A DNA stretch of 18,321 bases, taken from UBA2231 sp964415175 (GTDB lineage Bacteria; Elusimicrobiota; Elusimicrobia; Elusimicrobiales; UBA9959). The notes beneath the pieces are model-generated. The model had not been told where the DNA came from and did no database searches. It saw only the letters and a list, made by a program, of their open reading frames with translations. Below are positions 14,591-18,321 of this stretch, one piece after another. The DNA is taken from positions 1-18,321 of the forward strand of contig CAYPYG010000043.1 of assembly GCA_964415175.1 (NCBI GenBank), in the 5' to 3' direction. The position numbers and the translations under genes are program-made. Every line of letters starts with the position of its first letter. Within the stretch, counting starts at the first letter, position 1.

Positions 14591-15625
14591 TCAGCTCCCT
14601 ATGTATTTGGCCGCGAGGCTCCTGGCCTCGGCGATGTCCTTCGTACCCATCACCAGCACCCGCCCGTCGGGGAATACGACCAGCCGGCGTTCGCCGGCGG
14701 TGAATTCCAGCAGCAGGCCGTTGTGCGTCACTTTCCCCAGGGGCGCGAGCCTTTCCTTCAAAAGGACCAGGTCCGTTCTCACCGGCCGTTCCGGCATTAT
14801 CTGAACGGCGCCGCGGCCGCAGAGGCGCGTGGCGGAAGAGCCGCGCCTGGCGTCGAGGAACTCGAAATCTCGCCGGCCGCAGCAGGGGCAGTCTCCTTTC
14901 CGTTCCGCCACGGGCGATTGCGCCGTGCCTGTCCAGACGTCCAGGATCCGGAACCCGCCGGCCTCGGATTCTCGGCCGGAGAGCAGCTTGATCGCCTCTG
15001 TGGCCTGCACCGCCGTCACCCAGGCCGCGGCGGTGTTGAGTACTCCGCGCGTGTCGCAGGTGGGCTGGCTGCCGGGCGCCGGAGGTTCGGGGAAAAGGCA
15101 TCGCAGGCAGGGGCCGCGGCCGGGCAGGACGGTCAGCGTCATCCCGCCGGTTCCCAGCAGGCCGCCGTAGATCCAGGGTTTGCCCAGTTTGACGGCGGCG
15201 TCGTTCAGCAGGTAGCGGGTCTCGAAATTGTCGGTGCCGTCCAGTATCAGGTCGGCGCGCGCGGCCAGTCCTTCTATCCTGCCGGCGGTGACGTCGGCGA
15301 CCAGCGCTTCCACCCTTACCGAGGAGTTTATCGCGCGCAGCCGGCGCGCGGCCGCCTCGGCCTTGGGCAGCCTCTCGCGCACGTCGTTCTCGTCGTAGAG
15401 CTGGTGGCTCTGGAGATTGTGCAGTTCCACCACGTCCCTGTCGGCTATTACCAGGCCGCCGACCCCGGCGCGCACCAGCAGGCCGGCCAGCGGACCGCCC
15501 AGGGCTCCGCAGCCGACCAGCAGGATAGAGCTTCCGGCCAGTTTCCGCTGGCCTTCCGGGCTTATCAGCCCGGACGCGGTCTGGCGCGCGTAGCGCCCCG
15601 GGTCTCCGGGCGGGGGAGTCTGCAT
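14591..15625 (-). CDS. moeB: MoeB/ThiF-family adenylyltransferase
   Basis: The 344-residue E1-like enzyme has RYARQ (11-15), the ATP-binding GCGALGG (38-44), an Asp-rich ADRDVVELHNLQ segment (61-72), zinc cysteines C173/C176 and C246/C249 (CLRC and CPCC), and the conserved Cys190 (CDTRGVLNT). It would adenylate the C-terminal glycine of the MoaD-like protein encoded next, as the first step of sulfur transfer to molybdopterin. About 90 residues follow the second zinc pair (LCGRGAVQIMP to AAKYIGS); this tail occurs in Bacillus-type ThiF/MoeB proteins of about 340 residues and is not a rhodanese domain. The neighbours favour molybdopterin over thiamine. There is no Shine-Dalgarno before the ATG and a -10-like hexamer lies 8 bases upstream, so the mRNA may be nearly leaderless. 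Confidence 0.85.
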   Translation of the reverse strand: MQTPPPGDPGRYARQTASGLISPEGQRKLAGSSILLVGCGALGGPLAGLLVRAGVGGLVIADRDVVELHNLQSHQLYDENDVRERLPKAEAAARRLRAINSSVRVEALVADVTAGRIEGLAARADLILDGTDNFETRYLLNDAAVKLGKPWIYGGLLGTGGMTLTVLPGRGPCLRCLFPEPPAPGSQPTCDTRGVLNTAAAWVTAVQATEAIKLLSGRESEAGGFRILDVWTGTAQSPVAERKGDCPCCGRRDFEFLDARRGSSATRLCGRGAVQIMPERPVRTDLVLLKERLAPLGKVTHNGLLLEFTAGERRLVVFPDGRVLVMGTKDIAEARSLAAKYIGS

Positions 15626-15633
15626 ATCCGTGT

Positions 15634-15639
15634 ATTCTA
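15634..15639 (-). promoter_or_regulatory. Possible -10 element of the moeB-moaD operon
   Basis: On the minus strand TAGAAT lies 8 bases before the moeB-like ATG, inside an AT-rich patch (15631-15647) that contrasts with GC-rich flanks. No -35 and no Shine-Dalgarno are seen. Part of the same 62-base gap must also hold the divergent promoter for the TolC-like gene. Confidence 0.4.
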
Positions 15640-15675
15640 TAAAATATCGCCCCCGCAGCCGCGCTCCTATTTTTG

Positions 15676-15681
15676 TATCAT
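15676..15681 (+). promoter_or_regulatory. Possible -10 element of the tolC-type export operon
   Basis: TATCAT, preceded by TTTTTG, ends six bases before the GTG at 15688. A start of transcription at the usual distance would fall on the GTG itself. No Shine-Dalgarno is present. Confidence 0.4.
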
Positions 15682-15687
15682 CTAATC

Positions 15688-16986
15688 GTGGGTAACGCCA
15701 TCCTGCTCGCTTTCTGCCTCGTTTTCACTCTGGCCCAGTTCTCCGCGGCCCAGGCGGTTTTCACGGCCAGGTCCTATGTCTCCTCGGCTCTGAAGGCCTC
15801 GCCGGCGATGGCCAGGGCCGAGCTGGCGTTCAGGCGGGCCCGCGACGAGTACGCCGCCGCCGTCCTGGACGCGGCGCTGCCTTCTTTTACCCTGGCCATG
15901 TCCGGCAGCCTCTACGACGACGCCGACACGCGCCTCAGGCTGGAGCGGGGGGATTTCACCTCCTCGCTGTCGGCGTCCTGGAACCTCTACGATTCCGCTT
16001 CCGGGCCCGTGCGCAGGATCCGCGCGGCCCGGCTGGACAGGGACCAGGCCGAGCTGACCTATCTTCTCGCCAAACAGGAGGAGGCTTTAAAGGCGCTGCG
16101 CCGTTTCTACGCGCTCTACGCCGCCCGCGGCCGGGTGGAGGCGGCGAAAGTCAATCTCGCTTCCCGCGAGCGGCAGTACAAGGACACCAGCGAGCAGTAT
16201 AATTCCGGCACCAGGAGCCGCATCGAGGTCATGCAGAGCGAGGGCGACAAACTCCAGAGCGAACTCTCGCTGGCGCAGGCCGAGACGGCCGGGATAAAGG
16301 CCCTGATGTCCTTTAACGAGCTGATAGACGCGGGGCCGGAGGATCCGGCCTCCGTGGAGGTCAGCACCTCGATGCCGGATATCGCGCTGCCCCTTCCCGC
16401 CGGGGACGTGGACAGGGCGCTGGCGAACAATTTTTCGCTTAAACGCCGGCGCCTGGCCCTGGAAAAGACCGGGATAACGACGCGCAACGCCGTAATGGCC
16501 GAACTGCCCCGCCTCAGGCTGGACGCCTCGTGGGCGAAAAGCGGGCTGGGGCTCGTCGGCGAACCCGCCTACGGCGGCGCCGGCAACCCGGACTACGGCC
16601 TGCGCGCTTCGGTGTCCTTTCCCTTCGGCTTCTTCTGGGCGCAGAACGCGCTCGAGATACGACGCACCCGCGACTCGCTCAGTTCGGCCGAAGCCGACCT
16701 GCGCGACGCCGAGCGGGCCCTCAGGACGGAAGTCCTCACCGCGCAGAAAGAGATAGAGCTGCAGGTGAAGTCGAGGAAACTCCTCGAATTCCAGATAAAG
16801 ACCCAGCGCGAATCCACTGACAACCTGCTCTCGGAGTATTCGCTCGGCGGGGCGAGCATGCTGCAGCTCGACACCGCCCAGACCAAGCTGCTCGATTCCA
16901 CCAACGGCCTGATCGCCGCCGTCAACGCGCTGGATATCGCCCTGGCGGAGTACAGGGCGCTGCTGGGGGAAAGGATATGGGAATGA
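15688..16986 (+). CDS. TolC-family outer-membrane efflux protein
   Basis: From the GTG at 15688 the protein has 432 residues, a normal TolC-family length. A TTG at 15673 is in frame, but it overlaps the likely -10 element and has no Shine-Dalgarno. The N-terminus is a hydrophobic signal peptide (LLAFCLVFTLAQFSAAQA). The body shows the duplicated TolC plan: two halves with long helical, Ala/Glu/Leu-rich coiled-coil stretches (about residues 105-200 and 320-428) separated by strand segments of alternating pattern (LTLAMSGSLYDD, LRASVSFPFGFFWAQ). It would form a trimeric channel across the outer membrane and periplasm, working with the adaptor and ABC protein encoded downstream. The adaptor gene overlaps its end by 4 bases if it starts at 16983. 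The exported substrate is unknown. Confidence 0.85.
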   Translation: MGNAILLAFCLVFTLAQFSAAQAVFTARSYVSSALKASPAMARAELAFRRARDEYAAAVLDAALPSFTLAMSGSLYDDADTRLRLERGDFTSSLSASWNLYDSASGPVRRIRAARLDRDQAELTYLLAKQEEALKALRRFYALYAARGRVEAAKVNLASRERQYKDTSEQYNSGTRSRIEVMQSEGDKLQSELSLAQAETAGIKALMSFNELIDAGPEDPASVEVSTSMPDIALPLPAGDVDRALANNFSLKRRRLALEKTGITTRNAVMAELPRLRLDASWAKSGLGLVGEPAYGGAGNPDYGLRASVSFPFGFFWAQNALEIRRTRDSLSSAEADLRDAERALRTEVLTAQKEIELQVKSRKLLEFQIKTQRESTDNLLSEYSLGGASMLQLDTAQTKLLDSTNGLIAAVNALDIALAEYRALLGERIWE

Positions 16987-17900
16987 AAAAGATACTGAAG
17001 ACCGCCTTGTGGGCTTTGGCGCTGCTCCTGGCCCTTTCGGCCGCCTTCTACGGCTACGGCAGGTACAGCAGGATGCTGGTGCGCCACGATATGGAGGATT
17101 TCCTGCGGAAAGCGGAGAGAGGGGACCTTAAGCTCGACCTGCAGGAATCGGGGGAACTGGTCTCCCGCGACAGCGTGGACGTCTTTCCTCCCGGCCGCGG
17201 CTTCATCGTGGAGATCCTGAAGAAGGAAGGGGAATACGCCGCCAAAGGCGACAAGATCATGATGTTCAAGGGCGGCGAGCGCATAGATTCCGACCAGTAC
17301 GTCCCCGTGCCGGTGACCGCGCCCCGCGACGGGCTGCTGACCCGCTGCGTGAGCATGCGGGGCTTGAGCGACGCCGAGATCCGCGAGGGCAACAGGGTGT
17401 CGGGCCCCACCCAGTGCGTGGTGCGGGTGGTGGACATGAAGACCCTCGCCGTCAACCTGCAGATCAGCGAGATCGACATCTACAAGCTCAGGCCCGGCAT
17501 GCCGGTGACCATAACCTTCACCGCCGTTCCCGGCGAGAAGTTCGCCGGCCGGGTGGACGTGATCTCCCCGATGGCGGAGGTCCGTTCGGGCAGCTGGGGC
17601 AGCACGACCAAGGTCTTCCGCGTGGTCATAAGCATAGACAGGCCCAGCCAGAAGATGCGCGTCGGCATGAGCGCGGTCGTCACGGCCAACCTGCAGGCCA
17701 AGAAGGACGTGCTCAAGGCCCCCATCGAGACGCTGTTCCAGGAAGGACTGAACTATTACGTCTACAGGCAGAAACAGGGCTACGAATACGACAAGATACA
17801 GGTCTTCCCCGGCCTGCGTTCCGAGACCGAGGTCGAACTGGCCGGGGAGATAAAGCCCGGGGACGTGCTCTTTACCGCGAGGCCCGAAACCCTTAAATGA
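16983..17900 (+). CDS. MacA/HlyD-like periplasmic adaptor with no coiled-coil hairpin
   Basis: The protein has 305 residues from the ATG at 16983, which has AAAGGA at a good distance; an in-frame ATG at 16977 is only two bases from that Shine-Dalgarno and would give MGMKK. One N-terminal membrane anchor (about 5-27) is followed by a lipoyl domain (about 55-125: SGELVSRDSVDVFPP, then VTAPRDGLLT), a beta-barrel (about 154-225: LRPGMPVTITF) and a membrane-proximal C-terminal region ending near VLFTARPE. The lipoyl halves are joined by only about 20 residues instead of the long alpha-helical hairpin of MacA or AcrA. It is placed between a TolC-like gene and an ABC ATPase gene, and its stop overlaps the next start (ATGA), so a tripartite exporter is likely. 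Confidence 0.82.
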   Translation: MKKILKTALWALALLLALSAAFYGYGRYSRMLVRHDMEDFLRKAERGDLKLDLQESGELVSRDSVDVFPPGRGFIVEILKKEGEYAAKGDKIMMFKGGERIDSDQYVPVPVTAPRDGLLTRCVSMRGLSDAEIREGNRVSGPTQCVVRVVDMKTLAVNLQISEIDIYKLRPGMPVTITFTAVPGEKFAGRVDVISPMAEVRSGSWGSTTKVFRVVISIDRPSQKMRVGMSAVVTANLQAKKDVLKAPIETLFQEGLNYYVYRQKQGYEYDKIQVFPGLRSETEVELAGEIKPGDVLFTARPETLK

Positions 17901-18321
17901 TAATCTGCAGGGACCTGCACAAGACCTACGAAGGGGGCAAGACCGGCTGGCCCGCGCTCCGCGGCCTGACCTTTTCCATAGACCGGGGCGAATTCGTCGC
18001 CGTGACCGGCCCCTCCGGCTGCGGCAAGTCCACGCTGCTCAACATCCTCGGCCTGCTGGACGAGCCGAGCTGCGGCTCCTACGAACTGGACGGGCTCGAC
18101 GCGGCCCGCATGTCGGACAATGAGCGCTCCGCGGCGCGTCTCTACCGCATAGGTTTCGTTTTCCAGGCCTTTCACCTGCTGAACCGTCTCTCGGCCCTCG
18201 AGAACGTCTGCCTGCCCCTGATGTACGCGGGAGAGGGGAAGGAGGACATGCGCCGCCGGGCCCACGACCTGCTGGCCCGGGTCGGGCTCAAGGGCAAGGA
18301 GCGCAAGACCCCGCTGGAACT
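17897..18321 (+). CDS. MacB/LolD-type ABC transporter ATP-binding protein (3' truncated)
   Basis: The frame runs open to the window end; 141 residues are visible. It starts MIICRDLHKTYEGG, with Walker A GPSGCGKST (about 39-47) and the Q-loop in VFQAFHLLNRLSALENV. The window stops at KTPLEL, where the LSGGQ signature would follow. These features fit the MacB/LolD/LptB-like ATPase class that partners MacA-type adaptors. Whether the gene is a lone ATPase (with a separate FtsX-like permease gene) or a full MacB fusion cannot be seen. The start overlaps the adaptor stop (ATGA). Confidence 0.9.
   Translation, partial: MIICRDLHKTYEGGKTGWPALRGLTFSIDRGEFVAVTGPSGCGKSTLLNILGLLDEPSCGSYELDGLDAARMSDNERSAARLYRIGFVFQAFHLLNRLSALENVCLPLMYAGEGKEDMRRRAHDLLARVGLKGKERKTPLE

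Noticed and set aside
14544..15101. Long N-terminal extension of MoaD on the minus strand
   Set aside because: It is a shadow frame of the moeB-like gene; the short MoaD has the family length and its own Shine-Dalgarno.
15673..15687. TTG start for the TolC-like gene
   Set aside because: It overlaps the likely -10 element, has no Shine-Dalgarno and adds nothing to the signal peptide; the GTG at 15688 is preferred with moderate confidence.

Overview
The window comes from a GC-rich, Gram-negative-type bacterium. It encodes two outer-membrane proteins (a TolC-like channel and a C-terminal beta-barrel) and several secreted proteins. Isoleucine is often written ATA despite the high GC, which is unusual. 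I cannot name the organism from sequence; a high-GC lineage such as Elusimicrobiota would fit, but that is a weak guess. I see no tRNA, rRNA, CRISPR array or transposase.

Layout: (1) 1-819 is the end of an ArsB/CitM-type ion transporter. (2) 820-1316 has no gene but holds two long imperfect palindromes and a pair of near-identical direct repeats. (3) 1317-10467 is a tightly packed plus-strand operon: xdhC-type maturation factor, molybdenum subunit, an outer-membrane CsgG/FlgO-barrel fusion, 2Fe-2S subunit, FAD subunit, then two secreted TldD/TldE-like proteins. Most junctions are ATGA or TGATG overlaps. A strong hairpin terminator follows at 10493-10531. (4) 10597-14296 is a second molybdenum hydroxylase operon in the order FAD, 2Fe-2S, Mo, most like E. 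coli XdhBCA. (5) A minus-strand moeB/thiF-moaD pair, 15625-14298, converges on it with one base between the stop codons. (6) From 15688 rightward runs a TolC / periplasmic adaptor / MacB-LolD-type ABC export operon, cut by the window end.

How it fits together: both hydroxylases have the three-part architecture of xanthine dehydrogenase (molybdopterin, two 2Fe-2S, FAD). XdhC would insert or sulfurate the cofactor, and MoeB plus MoaD would supply sulfur for molybdopterin synthesis, so regions 3-5 read as a molybdenum-hydroxylase island. The two enzymes differ at a substrate-pocket residue (Glu in one, Gln in the other), so they probably act on different substrates. The most unusual feature is that the first hydroxylase operon also encodes an outer-membrane CsgG-barrel fusion, in the middle of the enzyme subunits, and an exported TldD/TldE pair of exactly equal length of which only one keeps the metalloprotease site. 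This suggests an envelope process linked to the enzyme, with no function I can assign. Three operon heads lack a Shine-Dalgarno and have a -10-like hexamer 6-10 nt before the start codon, which suggests leaderless or nearly leaderless mRNAs.
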